Source: an uncultured Kordia sp.
GTDB taxonomy: Bacteria > Bacteroidota > Bacteroidia > Flavobacteriales > Flavobacteriaceae
Assembly (NCBI RefSeq): GCF_947489565.1
Contig: NZ_CANLEA010000002.1
Location: 310,001 to 374,000, forward strand
Direction: 5' to 3'
DNA: 64,000 nucleotides
This document shows, piece by piece, positions 1 to 8,563 of the stretch (positions are counted from its first letter, which is position 1; the number at the start of each line of letters is the position of its first letter). Under the pieces are notes generated by a model, which searched no databases, was not told where the DNA came from, and saw nothing but the letters and a program-made list of their open reading frames with translations. A program made the translations under genes and the position numbers.

Positions 1-707
1 TGAAAAAAATTACGTATCTACTCGTTTTATCATTGTTTTGTTTTACTGCTGCAAATGCACAAGTTTGGAAACAATTGCGCGGTGGCGGAAAAGGACAAGC
101 TATCTGTAATGACAAAGGAACCACTTGGGTCATTGGTATGGGAAACAGTGTTTTTTCCTATAACGGTCGTATGTGGAAAGAATATCCCGGCAACGGAAAA
201 GCTATTGATATTGCCGTACATAACGGAACACCTTATATTATTGGATTGAATAATGGAATTTGGAAAGGAACTGGGTCAGGTTGGGCTCCAATGCCAGGTA
301 ATGGACTAGGAAAACGTATTTATAATGACAATGGACAATTATGGATTATTGGCGTCAATAATAATGTGTTTTCGTTTGATGGTCGAAATTGGAATTTATA
401 TCCTGGCGGCGGAAAGGCTGTTGATATAGCTGCGCATAGAGGCGTTCCCTATATCATTGGAGAAGATGGAAGTATCTGGCAAGGAAATGGTATGGGTTGG
501 ATAGAGTTACGAGGAAGAGGAATTGGACAAAAAATTGCTTGTGATCAAGACGGAACGATTTGGGTCATAGGTGTTAACAATGGCGTTTTTCGTCATCGAT
601 ACAATCGTTGGGTAGAATATCGCGGCGGCGGAAAAGCTGTTGATATTGCTGTTTTTAGAGGTATTCCATATATAATTGGACTGCAACATTCTATCTGGAA
701 AGGATAA
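1..707 (+). CDS. Secreted tectonin-like beta-propeller protein (start codon cut by window edge)
   Basis: The frame is open from the first base: TG at 1-2 followed by AAAAAAATT fits an ATG whose A lies just outside the window, giving about 235 residues. The N-terminus is a signal peptide (two Lys, a hydrophobic run, then ANA|Q). The rest is six repeats of about 37 residues alternating two forms, with recurring words such as GGGKAVDIA, PYIIG, IWVIGVNN and W near each end. This spacing and the Trp/Gly pattern resemble tectonin (TECPR) repeats, which form six-bladed propellers that bind glycans or lipopolysaccharide in characterised members. The ligand here is unknown. It is convergent with the DUF1761 gene. 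Secretion is well supported; the tectonin assignment is by pattern. Confidence 0.75.
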   Translation, partial: KKITYLLVLSLFCFTAANAQVWKQLRGGGKGQAICNDKGTTWVIGMGNSVFSYNGRMWKEYPGNGKAIDIAVHNGTPYIIGLNNGIWKGTGSGWAPMPGNGLGKRIYNDNGQLWIIGVNNNVFSFDGRNWNLYPGGGKAVDIAAHRGVPYIIGEDGSIWQGNGMGWIELRGRGIGQKIACDQDGTIWVIGVNNGVFRHRYNRWVEYRGGGKAVDIAVFRGIPYIIGLQHSIWKG

Positions 708-729
708 ATATATAGAATTTACGAAATAA

Positions 730-758
730 AAAAAGAGGTTTTTAAAAACCTCTTTTTT
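730..758. terminator. Bidirectional hairpin terminator between convergent genes
   Basis: AAAAAGAGGTTTTT (730-743) is followed directly by its exact reverse complement ending at 757. The A-rich side gives a T-run on either strand. It lies between the stops of the propeller gene (+) and the DUF1761 gene (-), as expected for a shared rho-independent terminator. Confidence 0.75.
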
Positions 759-777
759 GCGTTTATATGATATTATT

Positions 778-1224
778 TTATGTCCAAGCATTGACAATTC
801 CCCCCATAATGGCAAAGGTTACAATCCAATATCCAACGTTAATCAACATATATTTTAATGATTTTTGTTCAAAAAGCGAATTCGTTACTAATGCTGGCAT
901 CACAAGAAATAATGCTGCCACTGCACCATGCAAGGCTCCGTGACCAAATGTATGAAACTTAGTCATCTCAATACCGTGCAACTCATCTGGTGGCATTCCT
1001 CCTGATACTACTGAAGTAAGGTAGATAAAAAACACAGCTATAAAAGCCAATACAACACTCAATCCAAAGCGTAATGGCATGCCTTTTTGCGCTTGTTCTT
1101 CTGTAATACCAGTTTCTTTCATCCAAGCTTTTCCAAATAACGGTCCGTACCATAAAAATCCGATGACTAGTGTAGATAGTGCTGCTACTGCAAGCGCAAT
1201 CCAATTTACAGGAATATTTTCCAT
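778..1224 (-). CDS. DUF1761 family integral membrane protein
   Basis: 148 residues with about four hydrophobic segments. The N-terminal signature is typical of DUF1761: NWIALAVAALSTLVIGFLWY, then GPLFGKAW and a short acidic EEQAQKG stretch. The family has no established function; members are small four-helix inner-membrane proteins. It stands alone, convergent with the propeller gene and divergent from the Ter operon. The start is the first ATG, and the length fits the family. Confidence 0.8.
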   Translation of the reverse strand: MENIPVNWIALAVAALSTLVIGFLWYGPLFGKAWMKETGITEEQAQKGMPLRFGLSVVLAFIAVFFIYLTSVVSGGMPPDELHGIEMTKFHTFGHGALHGAVAALFLVMPALVTNSLFEQKSLKYMLINVGYWIVTFAIMGGIVNAWT

Positions 1225-1542
1225 AATTTTTCGATGTTAGTTAATAAAGTTTTTTTAGGTGTACTTAAATGTAACTTTTTTAATTAACATTCAAAAAAAA
1301 TAATTTAAACATCACACTATTAACACATTACACACTCAACATTAACCATCAATAGTCAAACATGTGAATTACTAAAACTTAGGCTATTTTTATCATTATT
1401 TGCATTTTTTCTTGCCATTTTATAAGAAAAATACGCGTTACGCTTATATATTAATCGATTTTTCTCGTATAATTTTTTTTAATATACTCCTCTTTCTTGC
1501 TGCATTTTTTTATATTTGAGTCTCACAGCAAAAATATTTCAA
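1225..1542. other. Intergenic region upstream of the Ter operon
   Basis: 318 bases without a credible ORF. It is very AT-rich and lies between two divergent genes, so it should hold promoters for both. The only clear element I see is the -7 word at 1511-1518. Confidence 0.5.
1511..1518 (+). promoter_or_regulatory. Bacteroidota -7 promoter element for the Ter operon
   Basis: TATATTTG matches TAnnTTTG exactly and ends 24 bases before the ATG at 1543. A TTG about 19 bases further upstream is not evident, so the -33 half is unsupported. The element overlaps the alternative TTG start at 1516, which argues for initiation at 1543. Confidence 0.55.
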
Positions 1543-2118
1543 ATGGCTATAAATTTACAAAAGGGACAAAAAATTGGAATTGGTTTGTCCAAACTGACTA
1601 TAGGTTTAGGATGGGATCCAAATGAAGGAACTGGGCATGACTTTGATCTTGATGCTTCAGCATTTCTTTTAAATAAAGATCGAAGACTCGCAAAAGAGAC
1701 TCATTTTATATTTTATAATAATTTAGAATCGCCTGATGGTTCTGTAACACACACAGGAGATGATCCAGATGGAAACTCTAGTGATGGTGACGATGATGAA
1801 GCAATCATTGTTGACTTAACTTTAATTCCTGATGATATTGAGGAAATTCTTTTTGTAGTAACTATCGAAGACTTCGAAGCAAGAAAACAAAACTTTGGAC
1901 AAGTACGAAATTCATATATCAGAATTGTAGATGATTCTAAAAACGAAGTCGTAGCGAAATACGAATTGGACGAAGATTTCTCTATTGAAACTGCTGTTGA
2001 ATTTGGTCGTTTATACAAACGTAATAACGAATGGAAGTTTGAAGCTTCTGGTATTGGATACAAAGAAGATTTAGGATATTTCGTAAACAAGTATTACTCA
2101 GGAGAAGTAATTAAATAA
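1543..2118 (+). CDS. TerD family protein (paralogue 1)
   Basis: 191 residues from the ATG at 1543, chosen because the next two paralogues begin with the same MAIN(L)xKGQ words and because an upstream TTG start would overlap the promoter. TerD hallmarks are GLGWD, FDLDASAF near residues 34-41, YNNLESPDGSV, HTGDDPDG, GDDDEAIIVDL, and a C-terminal FGRLYKRNNEWKFEASG. Characterised TerD proteins bind Ca2+ through such acidic residues and support tellurite, phage and stress resistance as cytosolic assemblies. First of four tandem paralogues, with a 6-base gap to the next. Confidence 0.93.
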   Translation: MAINLQKGQKIGIGLSKLTIGLGWDPNEGTGHDFDLDASAFLLNKDRRLAKETHFIFYNNLESPDGSVTHTGDDPDGNSSDGDDDEAIIVDLTLIPDDIEEILFVVTIEDFEARKQNFGQVRNSYIRIVDDSKNEVVAKYELDEDFSIETAVEFGRLYKRNNEWKFEASGIGYKEDLGYFVNKYYSGEVIK

Positions 2119-2124
2119 TCAAGC

Positions 2125-2679
2125 ATGGCAATAAACTTACAAAAAGGGCAACGAGAAAAATTGACTACAGGGAATTTTACTGTAGGATTAGGCTGGGATA
2201 CAAATACAACAGCTACTGGTGCCGATTTTGACTTAGATGCATCCGTTTTTATTTTGGGTGACAATAAAAAAATACTAACCGATCAACATTTTGTGTTCTA
2301 TAATAATTTAAAATCTCCTGATGGTGCTGTAGAGCATACGGGCGATAATAGAACTGGTGAAGGAGATGGAGATGACGAATCTATACGTATCGATTTATCT
2401 AAAATTGATGATAAAGCTACAGAAATCTGTATTGTAGTAACTATTGAAGACTACGAAGCAAGAAAACAAAACTTTGGACAAGTACGCAACTCTTTTGTTC
2501 GTATTGTAGACAATTCAAGTAACGAAGAAGTAATGAAGTTTGAACTGGATGAAGATTTTTCAGTGGAAACTGCAGTTGAATTTGGTAGAATATACAAGCG
2601 TAATGGCGAATGGAAATTTGAAGCCATTGGTACAGGTATGCCTGGTGGTCTTGGTGATTTCTTAAATAAATACAATTAA
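2125..2679 (+). CDS. TerD family protein (paralogue 2)
   Basis: 184 residues and the closest relative of the preceding gene, sharing long words such as EDYEARKQNFGQVRNS and YKRNGEWKFEA. It has the FDLDASVF metal-binding motif, the SPDGAVEHTGDNRTGEGDGDD acidic cluster and the ETAVEFGRIYKR segment of the TerD fold. The start (MAINLQKGQ) is unambiguous. Spacing of 6 bases on either side makes co-transcription with its neighbours near certain. The high similarity suggests a recent tandem duplication. Confidence 0.93.
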   Translation: MAINLQKGQREKLTTGNFTVGLGWDTNTTATGADFDLDASVFILGDNKKILTDQHFVFYNNLKSPDGAVEHTGDNRTGEGDGDDESIRIDLSKIDDKATEICIVVTIEDYEARKQNFGQVRNSFVRIVDNSSNEEVMKFELDEDFSVETAVEFGRIYKRNGEWKFEAIGTGMPGGLGDFLNKYN

Positions 2680-2685
2680 TAACAC

Positions 2686-3360
2686 ATGGCTATTAATCTA
2701 TCGAAGGGACAAAAAATTGATCTCAGAAAAAAAACGCCTTCAGGAGATTCTTCTAATTTATTAAAATTTTGTGTAGGTGTAAATTGGGGCGCTATTCAAC
2801 GCTCATACACCATCGATGAAAAAAAAGGCGGCTTTCTTGGCTTTGGCGGTAAAACAGAAAAAGTACAAAAAACTTTCGTTGAAGCTGTAGATTTAGATGC
2901 AAGTTGTTGCATGTTTGATGCCAACAAAAGACTCGTAGATTCAGTTTCCTTTAGACAATTAAAATCTAATGATGGCTCTATAATTCATAGCGGTGATGAC
3001 CGTGAAGGTGACACTGACGGTGATGACGGTTTAGACAATGAAATTATTTCTGTGGATTTAACTAAAATAAATCCATCCATTGATAAAATTGTTTTCTTCT
3101 TAAACAGTTATAAAAAGCAAGATTTTGCTACGGTTCCTTTCGCTTCTATTCGATTGTATGAAGGAACTCCAGATAGAGTATCGCAAATTTTTGCAACCTA
3201 TGATGTTGCTTCCGACCCATCTTTCCAAGGATATGTTTCAATGGTTATGGGTGCACTCTACAAAAACAACGGCGAATGGAAATTCAATGCTATTGGAGAT
3301 CCAACTTCAGCCAGTGACTTAACAGAAACTATAAACGTAATCTCTCAGAAATACGTATAA
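2686..3360 (+). CDS. TerD family protein (paralogue 3, with insertion)
   Basis: 224 residues beginning MAINLSKGQKIDLRKK. The TerD core is intact: GVNWGAI, VDLDASCCMFD, SNDGSIIHSGDDREG, DGLDNEIISVDL and a C-terminal LYKNNGEWKFNAIG. Compared with paralogues 1-2 it carries a Gly/Lys-rich insertion near residues 44-60 (KKGGFLGFGGKTEK) that could be a flexible loop, and two adjacent Cys within the acidic motif. It belongs with paralogue 4 in a second TerD subtype, so the operon encodes two pairs. A 64-base gap follows. Confidence 0.9.
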   Translation: MAINLSKGQKIDLRKKTPSGDSSNLLKFCVGVNWGAIQRSYTIDEKKGGFLGFGGKTEKVQKTFVEAVDLDASCCMFDANKRLVDSVSFRQLKSNDGSIIHSGDDREGDTDGDDGLDNEIISVDLTKINPSIDKIVFFLNSYKKQDFATVPFASIRLYEGTPDRVSQIFATYDVASDPSFQGYVSMVMGALYKNNGEWKFNAIGDPTSASDLTETINVISQKYV

Positions 3361-3424
3361 AAGATACTATTTAAAAACAATCAAAACTTTACATTAAGTA
3401 ATAAACATTAAAACTAAAATCGAC

Positions 3425-4105
3425 ATGGCTATAAATTTAACCAAAGGGCAAAAAATTGACTTAAGAAAATCATCCGGAGAAAAACTTACTAACTTTTGTG
3501 TAGGTGTAAACTGGGGAGCAATAGAAACAATAAAAAAAGGCTTCTTTGGAGGTAAGAAAAAAGTTGTGGAAGATGTTGATTTAGACTTAAGCTGTATTAT
3601 GACTGATACCAATGGAGAATTGGTTGATTGGATATATTCTCCAGAATACAATGGTTTCTTACAACAAAACAACTATCCATTAGGAAAGTTAAACTCTAAA
3701 GACGGTGCATTACGACACAGTGGTGATGACAGACAAGGAGATGTTGGAGGAGACGACGGACTTGACAATGAAATTATTAGCGTTGATCTAAATAGAGTAG
3801 ATGCAAACGTTGACAAAATATTTTTCTTTTTAAATATTTATTTAAACAAAGGACAAAACTTTGACTTCTCTCATATTCCATTTGCAAAAATTAGAATGTA
3901 CGAAGGAACTCCTACAAGAGTAAACAATGTTCACTCTAGCTACGATATCGTAACTGATGGATCATACGCTGGAAAAGGAGCATTAATTATGGGGAAATTA
4001 TACCGTAGAAGTGGAGATTGGAAATTTGATGCTATTGGAGAACCATCTAACGACAAAATATTCCTTCAAACGATTCAAAAAATCTTAACGAACCACGCTA
4101 AATAA
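3425..4105 (+). CDS. TerD family protein (paralogue 4)
   Basis: 226 residues starting MAINLTKGQKIDLRKSSG. Recognisable TerD motifs are GVNWGAIE, VDLDLSCIMTD, SKDGALRHSGDDRQGD, GDDGLDNEIISVDL and LYRRSGDWKFDAIG. It shares the short Gly/Lys loop (KKGFFGGKKK) with paralogue 3 and has an extra segment after the acidic motif (WIYSPEYNG). It sits 2 bases before the first VWA gene, which ties the TerD block to the TerY block. By family, a cytosolic Ca2+-binding stress protein. Confidence 0.9.
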   Translation: MAINLTKGQKIDLRKSSGEKLTNFCVGVNWGAIETIKKGFFGGKKKVVEDVDLDLSCIMTDTNGELVDWIYSPEYNGFLQQNNYPLGKLNSKDGALRHSGDDRQGDVGGDDGLDNEIISVDLNRVDANVDKIFFFLNIYLNKGQNFDFSHIPFAKIRMYEGTPTRVNNVHSSYDIVTDGSYAGKGALIMGKLYRRSGDWKFDAIGEPSNDKIFLQTIQKILTNHAK

Positions 4106-4107
4106 TT

Positions 4108-4746
4108 ATGAGAAAGCTACCAGTTTACGTTTTACTTGACACATCTGGCTCTATGATGGGAGAACCTATTGAAGCTGTTAAAAATGGCGTTCAATTAATG
4201 GTGAGTTCATTACGACAAAATCCGCAAGCAATTGAAACTGCTTTTTTAAGCATCATTACGTTTAATAGTACTGCACAACAAGTAGTTCCATTAACGGATT
4301 TAAGCTCCTTTCAAATACCAGATATTCAAGCCGGCGGAACTACAGCTATGGGCGGAGCCTTAGATATGCTAAGTAGATGTATTGACAATGAAGTTGCGTC
4401 TACTACTGCCGAAAGTAAAGGAGACTGGAAGCCCTTAGTTTTTATCATGACAGATGGAATTCCTACAGATGATATTCAACGAGGTCTCAGTGAGTTAAGA
4501 AAAAGACATACGGCAATTATAGTAGCTTGTGCCGCAGGAAGTGGTGCAGATACGTCTTTGCTAAAACAAATCACTGAAAATGTGGTAAGCTTAGATACTG
4601 CCGATAGTCACAGCATATCTCAATTCTTTGCTTGGGTAACAGCCTCTATCGGAGTTACCTCTGCGAAAGTAGAAGATTCAGGAAAAGAAGCAGGTGGCTT
4701 AAACGAATTGCCACCACCGCCAGATGAATTAAATATTGTATTGTAA
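4108..4746 (+). CDS. TerY-type VWA domain protein (1)
   Basis: 212 residues, essentially a single von Willebrand A domain. The MIDAS is complete: D11-T-S13-G-S15, Thr near 79 in GGTTAMG, and D116 in IMTDG. TerY proteins are intracellular metal-dependent adaptors that work with TerD and with the kinase/phosphatase encoded downstream (the TerY-P triad described by Anantharaman, Iyer and Aravind). The last 12 residues, LPPPPDELNIVL, form an exposed tail that also ends the VWA protein at 5160, so the tail may be a docking motif. No signal peptide, so cytosolic. Confidence 0.88.
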   Translation: MRKLPVYVLLDTSGSMMGEPIEAVKNGVQLMVSSLRQNPQAIETAFLSIITFNSTAQQVVPLTDLSSFQIPDIQAGGTTAMGGALDMLSRCIDNEVASTTAESKGDWKPLVFIMTDGIPTDDIQRGLSELRKRHTAIIVACAAGSGADTSLLKQITENVVSLDTADSHSISQFFAWVTASIGVTSAKVEDSGKEAGGLNELPPPPDELNIVL

Positions 4747-4774
4747 CATTAAACCAAATTATAAAAATCAAAAA

Positions 4775-5155
4775 ATGAAAACCCTAGAAGAATTAAAGAA
4801 AGACATATTAGCAGATGGAATTATTGATGCTGGTGAAGTAAAAGAAATAGAAGCTGTATTGTTTGATGATGGAGTTATTGACCAAGAAGAAGCAGACTTT
4901 TTATTTGAACTAAATGACGCAGTTTCTGGAAAAGATAATGACAGTTCATGGACTGACTTGTTCGTGAAAGCTATTGCTAGTTTTGTTTTAGATGACGAAG
5001 GATCTAATGGTGAAATCGACGCAGATGAAGCAGCATATTTAGCAAAACAAATTGAAGGTGACGGACAGATAGACGCAACAGAGCTTGCGCTTTTAAAACA
5101 CTTAAAACAAGCAACAGGAACACTTCCTGAGAACTTAGAAAATCTTTTAAAATAA
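4775..5155 (+). CDS. Acidic EF-hand-like protein of the Ter operon (possibly TerB-like)
   Basis: 126 residues from the ATG at 4775; the open frame extends upstream into the preceding gene, but MKTLEELKK is the natural start. At least four D-G-x-I-D-x-x-E units are visible (DGIIDAGEVKEIE, DDGVIDQEEADFL, NGEIDADEAAYL, DGQIDATELALL), resembling degenerate EF-hand Ca2+ loops followed by helices. The protein is strongly acidic and has no signal peptide. In Ter operons such a protein could be a Ca2+ sensor or a TerB-like partner. It lies between two VWA genes. The EF-hand call is by motif only, and TerB homology is a guess. Confidence 0.6.
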   Translation: MKTLEELKKDILADGIIDAGEVKEIEAVLFDDGVIDQEEADFLFELNDAVSGKDNDSSWTDLFVKAIASFVLDDEGSNGEIDADEAAYLAKQIEGDGQIDATELALLKHLKQATGTLPENLENLLK

Positions 5156-5159
5156 ACTT

Positions 5160-5795
5160 ATGAGAAGACTTCCAGTATATTTCTTGTTGGATACCTCTGG
5201 TTCGATGTATGGAGAACCTATCGAAGCATTAAACAATGCTTTGTCGGGAATGATAAGTACATTACGTTCTGATCCGCAAGCTTCAGAAACCCTATGGATT
5301 AGTATCATTACATTTGATAGAGAAGTAAAAGAATTAATTCCGCTAACGGACTTACAATCATTTCAATTACCTGAAATTACTTGTCCGCAAAGTGGTCCAA
5401 CATTTACTGGGAAAGCCTTAGATTTTCTGGCTCAAAAAGTTAAAAAAGACATCCGCAAGGGTACCGCAGAACAAAAAGGAGATTGGAGACCATTATTATT
5501 TTTATTTACTGATGGAAAACCCTCCGATGTGCAATTGTATCGAGAAGCTGTCCCTAAAATTAAGGCGATAAATTTCGGTACCATTGTAGGTTGTGCTGCT
5601 GGTCACCTTGCTGATGATGAAAAACTAAAAGAACTTACAGACACGGTAGTTCACTTGCAAACAACCGATAGCAATACATTGAAACAATTCTTTATGTGGG
5701 TTTCTGACACTATTGAACAAGGAAATAAAAGTATGGGAACTACTGATACTGTTTCTTTACCACCGCCACCAAGTGAAGATATTATTGTAATCTAA
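5160..5795 (+). CDS. TerY-type VWA domain protein (2)
   Basis: 211 residues and a single VWA domain with MIDAS residues D11-T-S-G-S15, Thr in GPTFTGKAL, and Asp in LFTDGKPSD. It is collinear with the VWA protein at 4108 over its whole length and ends in the related tail LPPPPSEDIIVI. The conserved KGDWRPL segment before the third MIDAS motif is shared by all three TerY proteins here. The TAA stop shares its last A with the ATG of the next small gene, indicating translational coupling. Cytosolic adaptor role inferred from the family. Confidence 0.88.
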   Translation: MRRLPVYFLLDTSGSMYGEPIEALNNALSGMISTLRSDPQASETLWISIITFDREVKELIPLTDLQSFQLPEITCPQSGPTFTGKALDFLAQKVKKDIRKGTAEQKGDWRPLLFLFTDGKPSDVQLYREAVPKIKAINFGTIVGCAAGHLADDEKLKELTDTVVHLQTTDSNTLKQFFMWVSDTIEQGNKSMGTTDTVSLPPPPSEDIIVI

Positions 5796-6043
5796 TGGTG
5801 TTTCTTAAATTATGTGCTTTCTTACTAGTTATTTCATTATTCATATTTAGTAAGTTACATGCATACGAAGCTCGAATATTACCTAAATACAAAAAGGGAT
5901 TTGGCTATATAACATCAGTCTTAAAGCCTATTCTGAATGCATTTAGTCAATTTTTTAAACCTCATCAAGTTGGTAATGGAATATCTATAGATACTACACA
6001 ATTTGTACTACTAATTTTATTATTATTAATTTTAATGGCATGA
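5795..6043 (+). CDS. Small YggT-like membrane protein inside the Ter operon
   Basis: 82 residues with two hydrophobic segments, residues about 2-19 and 65-81, separated by a basic/aromatic loop. The second half, with LKPILNAFSQFF, a Pro, then G-x-x-I-x-x-T before the final helix, resembles the YggT repeat (P...P.R...P..G.D.SP...L). It would be one YggT unit. The gene is coupled at both ends: TAATG with the preceding VWA gene, and ATGA (6040-6043) with the next. That coupling supports it as a real gene. A membrane anchor for the Ter complex is an inference; the YggT relation is weak. Confidence 0.6.
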   Translation: MVFLKLCAFLLVISLFIFSKLHAYEARILPKYKKGFGYITSVLKPILNAFSQFFKPHQVGNGISIDTTQFVLLILLLLILMA

Positions 6044-7101
6044 GAAGATTACCTATATATTTTCTAATCGACGTTTCTGAATCTATGGTAGGCGATCCTA
6101 TCAGCGAAGTACAAGACGGAATCGCAAATATTATCCAAGAACTAAAAACAGATCCGAGAGCACTTGAAACAGTGTGGATTTCAATTATAGTGTTTGCAGG
6201 AGAAGCTAAAACATTGGTTCCGCTGCAAGACATCATAAGTTTTTACCCACCAAAATTCCCTATTGGAAGTGGTACTTCTTTAGGAAAAGGTTTGGGACAC
6301 TTAATGTTTGAACTTAGAAAAAATTTAGTGCGCACTACAGCACAACAAAAAGGAGATTGGAAACCTATTGTGTTTTTATTTACCGATGGTGTTCCTACAG
6401 ATGATAGTAGTATCGCTATTAGAGAATGGCAAAATAACTGGAGATCTACCGCAAACTTAGTCGCAGTTTCTTTAGGTGATGGCGCAGATACACATATTCT
6501 AAATCAGCTTACAGAAAATATAATCCATCTTAAAAACACGGATCATACTGCGTATAAAGAATTCTTCAAATGGGTAACAGATTCCATTAAAACAAGCAGT
6601 GAAAGTGTTGAAAATAACAAATCTGGCTTTGAACTTGCCAATTTACGATCTGACAATTTAGAAGAAGTTGATGTCACCAAAGACATTCCAACTGAAAATA
6701 GAAATAAAGTAGACGATAACTTTGTTGTCATTAGCGCTTTGTGTCAAAACACCAAAAAGAACTATTTGATGAAGTATAAAAAAGTCATCAAACCATCCAT
6801 GTTTGGCGGTGTAGAATTAGGTACAAAAGCATACAGACTTAATGGTGCGTATCAAGTAGATGATCATACGTACAAAGAATTATCAGGCAACAATGAAGTA
6901 AATTTCACAGTAAACACCGAAGAACTTATTGGCGCACCAACGTGCCCGTGTTGTGGAAATCAAATTGCATTTGCAGTATGTCAGTGTACGCAAATTCATT
7001 GTATTGGAGATGAAGAAGTTTCAACCTGTCCAGGCTGTGGAAACCAAGGAAGATACGGTGCCGGAACTGGCGGATTTGATGTAAATCGTACACAAGGATA
7101 A
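6040..7101 (+). CDS. terY: TerY VWA protein with C-terminal zinc-binding domain
   Basis: 353 residues. Residues 1-200 are a VWA domain with D11-V-S-E-S15, GTSLGKGLG and LFTDGVPTDD. Residues about 225-300 form a separate beta-rich segment (FVVISALCQNTKKNYLMKY). Residues about 305-345 carry paired cysteines (CPCCGNQ, CQC, CPGCG) matching the TerY-C metal-binding domain. This is the full-length TerY of the TerY-P triad, followed immediately by the PP2C phosphatase and the kinase. The Ser-for-Gly change in DVSES keeps the metal ligands. Overlaps the previous gene by ATGA. Confidence 0.9.
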   Translation: MRRLPIYFLIDVSESMVGDPISEVQDGIANIIQELKTDPRALETVWISIIVFAGEAKTLVPLQDIISFYPPKFPIGSGTSLGKGLGHLMFELRKNLVRTTAQQKGDWKPIVFLFTDGVPTDDSSIAIREWQNNWRSTANLVAVSLGDGADTHILNQLTENIIHLKNTDHTAYKEFFKWVTDSIKTSSESVENNKSGFELANLRSDNLEEVDVTKDIPTENRNKVDDNFVVISALCQNTKKNYLMKYKKVIKPSMFGGVELGTKAYRLNGAYQVDDHTYKELSGNNEVNFTVNTEELIGAPTCPCCGNQIAFAVCQCTQIHCIGDEEVSTCPGCGNQGRYGAGTGGFDVNRTQG

Positions 7102-7104
7102 TTC

Positions 7105-8553
7105 ATGATTTCTCCAAATGAATACATAAAAAAATTACTCACTACTAAAAACAAAGTAATAAACGAACAATTGTTAGAAGAATTTAGTAATGACGAATAT
7201 TTTCAACACAAAGCACAAACAATAATAGACATCCAAAACGAGATTATGGCAAAATGGGAAATCAATATGCGTATCATTGACTTCAAGAATGAAACCATTC
7301 GTGTTCCTAATGGCACGCAAAATATTCCATATACTCATACGATCAATAAGTTTCTTTTTGAGCAACATCATGTAGTTCAATATAGCTTTGAAGGTCTTGA
7401 CGAACTTGGACTAGTTTTAGATGAAGAAACACTCACACTCGAAGGAACTCCAGAAATCAGTGGAAACCACAAAATAAAAATAAAATTTAAGGTTGAAGGT
7501 GAACCTGAAACTACTGAACCTAACGAGAAATTAATTGATATTGTCTTCAATCCAGATCCGAAATCACTTTGGAAAAATATTCCGAGTGATAAAGAAGCTA
7601 TTTTTTGGAAAGAAGAAAACAAATCTGCTTCGGGTTCTTTAGGCGAAAAATCTATTATTGTATCTTCCAATAGAGGACGATCGCATCAAAATGACGGTAG
7701 TTTTAGAGATGATGATTTTGCATACAAACACTTTCCTGAAAACGACTGGAGTGTGATCGCTGTTGCCGATGGAGCAGGAAGCGCTATTTTTTCAAGAGAA
7801 GGTTCAAGAATTGCATGTACTGAAATTGTCAACTATTTCGAAACTGAAATTCTTCCAAGTAAAAAACTTGACGAAATTGAAGCGAAATTAGACGAGTTTG
7901 ATGAAAATAGAGATGAAACAATCTTAGAAGAAACAAAAAACGAAGCTAAAAAACTGTTATACAAAGCGGTATTGCATACACACAATAAAATCAATACTGT
8001 AGCAGCAGAAACACACGAAAAATATTCAGAATTTTTCACAAAAAAGAACGCTTCCTATCATTCGGAATACTTTCATACCACATTGATTGTAACCGCTATG
8101 AAAAAAATAAAACTAGGATATGTACTTCTCACATTTGGTGTGGGCGATTGTCCAATTGGCATCGTAAAAAAAGACAAAACAAACGCTCGCTTATTAAATT
8201 GGTTGGATGTTGGTGAATTTGGTGGCGGCACACGCTTTATTACGCAACCTTCTATATTTCATTCGAAAGAAAGACCCATGGCAACTCGATTTAAAGTGCA
8301 CATTATACCAGATTTCTCATACCTATTTTTAATGACAGATGGTATTTATGATCCAAAATTTGAAGTAGAAGCCAATTTAGAAAAAACTGAAAAGTGGCTT
8401 GAATTTATAGCAGATTTAGAAGGAGAAAATGAAGATGAAATAGGAGTTGATTTTGCCGCAGAATTACCAGAAGCCGAAGCACAACTGAGCAATTGGATGA
8501 ATTTTTGGAGCAAAGGAAACCATGATGATCGAACTTTAGCAATCATTTATTAG
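7105..8553 (+). CDS. PP2C-type protein phosphatase of the TerY-P triad, with Ig-like N-terminus
   Basis: 482 residues. The C-terminal two thirds is a PP2C fold: SHQNDGSFRDDDF, VADGAGSA, GVGDCPIG, LMTDGIYD and NHDDRTLA supply the metal-binding Asp residues. The N-terminal 150 residues contain LGLVLDEETLTLEGTPEI followed by SGNHKIKIKF, which looks like the He_PIG Ig-like module usually found in extracellular proteins. No signal peptide precedes it, so the enzyme should be cytosolic and probably reverses phosphorylation by the kinase 10 bases downstream. The gap after terY is 3 bases. Confidence 0.9.
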   Translation: MISPNEYIKKLLTTKNKVINEQLLEEFSNDEYFQHKAQTIIDIQNEIMAKWEINMRIIDFKNETIRVPNGTQNIPYTHTINKFLFEQHHVVQYSFEGLDELGLVLDEETLTLEGTPEISGNHKIKIKFKVEGEPETTEPNEKLIDIVFNPDPKSLWKNIPSDKEAIFWKEENKSASGSLGEKSIIVSSNRGRSHQNDGSFRDDDFAYKHFPENDWSVIAVADGAGSAIFSREGSRIACTEIVNYFETEILPSKKLDEIEAKLDEFDENRDETILEETKNEAKKLLYKAVLHTHNKINTVAAETHEKYSEFFTKKNASYHSEYFHTTLIVTAMKKIKLGYVLLTFGVGDCPIGIVKKDKTNARLLNWLDVGEFGGGTRFITQPSIFHSKERPMATRFKVHIIPDFSYLFLMTDGIYDPKFEVEANLEKTEKWLEFIADLEGENEDEIGVDFAAELPEAEAQLSNWMNFWSKGNHDDRTLAIIY

Positions 8554-8563
8554 AAACTTTAGT

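Noticed and set aside
1516-1542. Longer start for the first TerD (TTG at 1516)
   Set aside because: It overlaps the promoter -7 word, and the paralogues start at the MAIN word.
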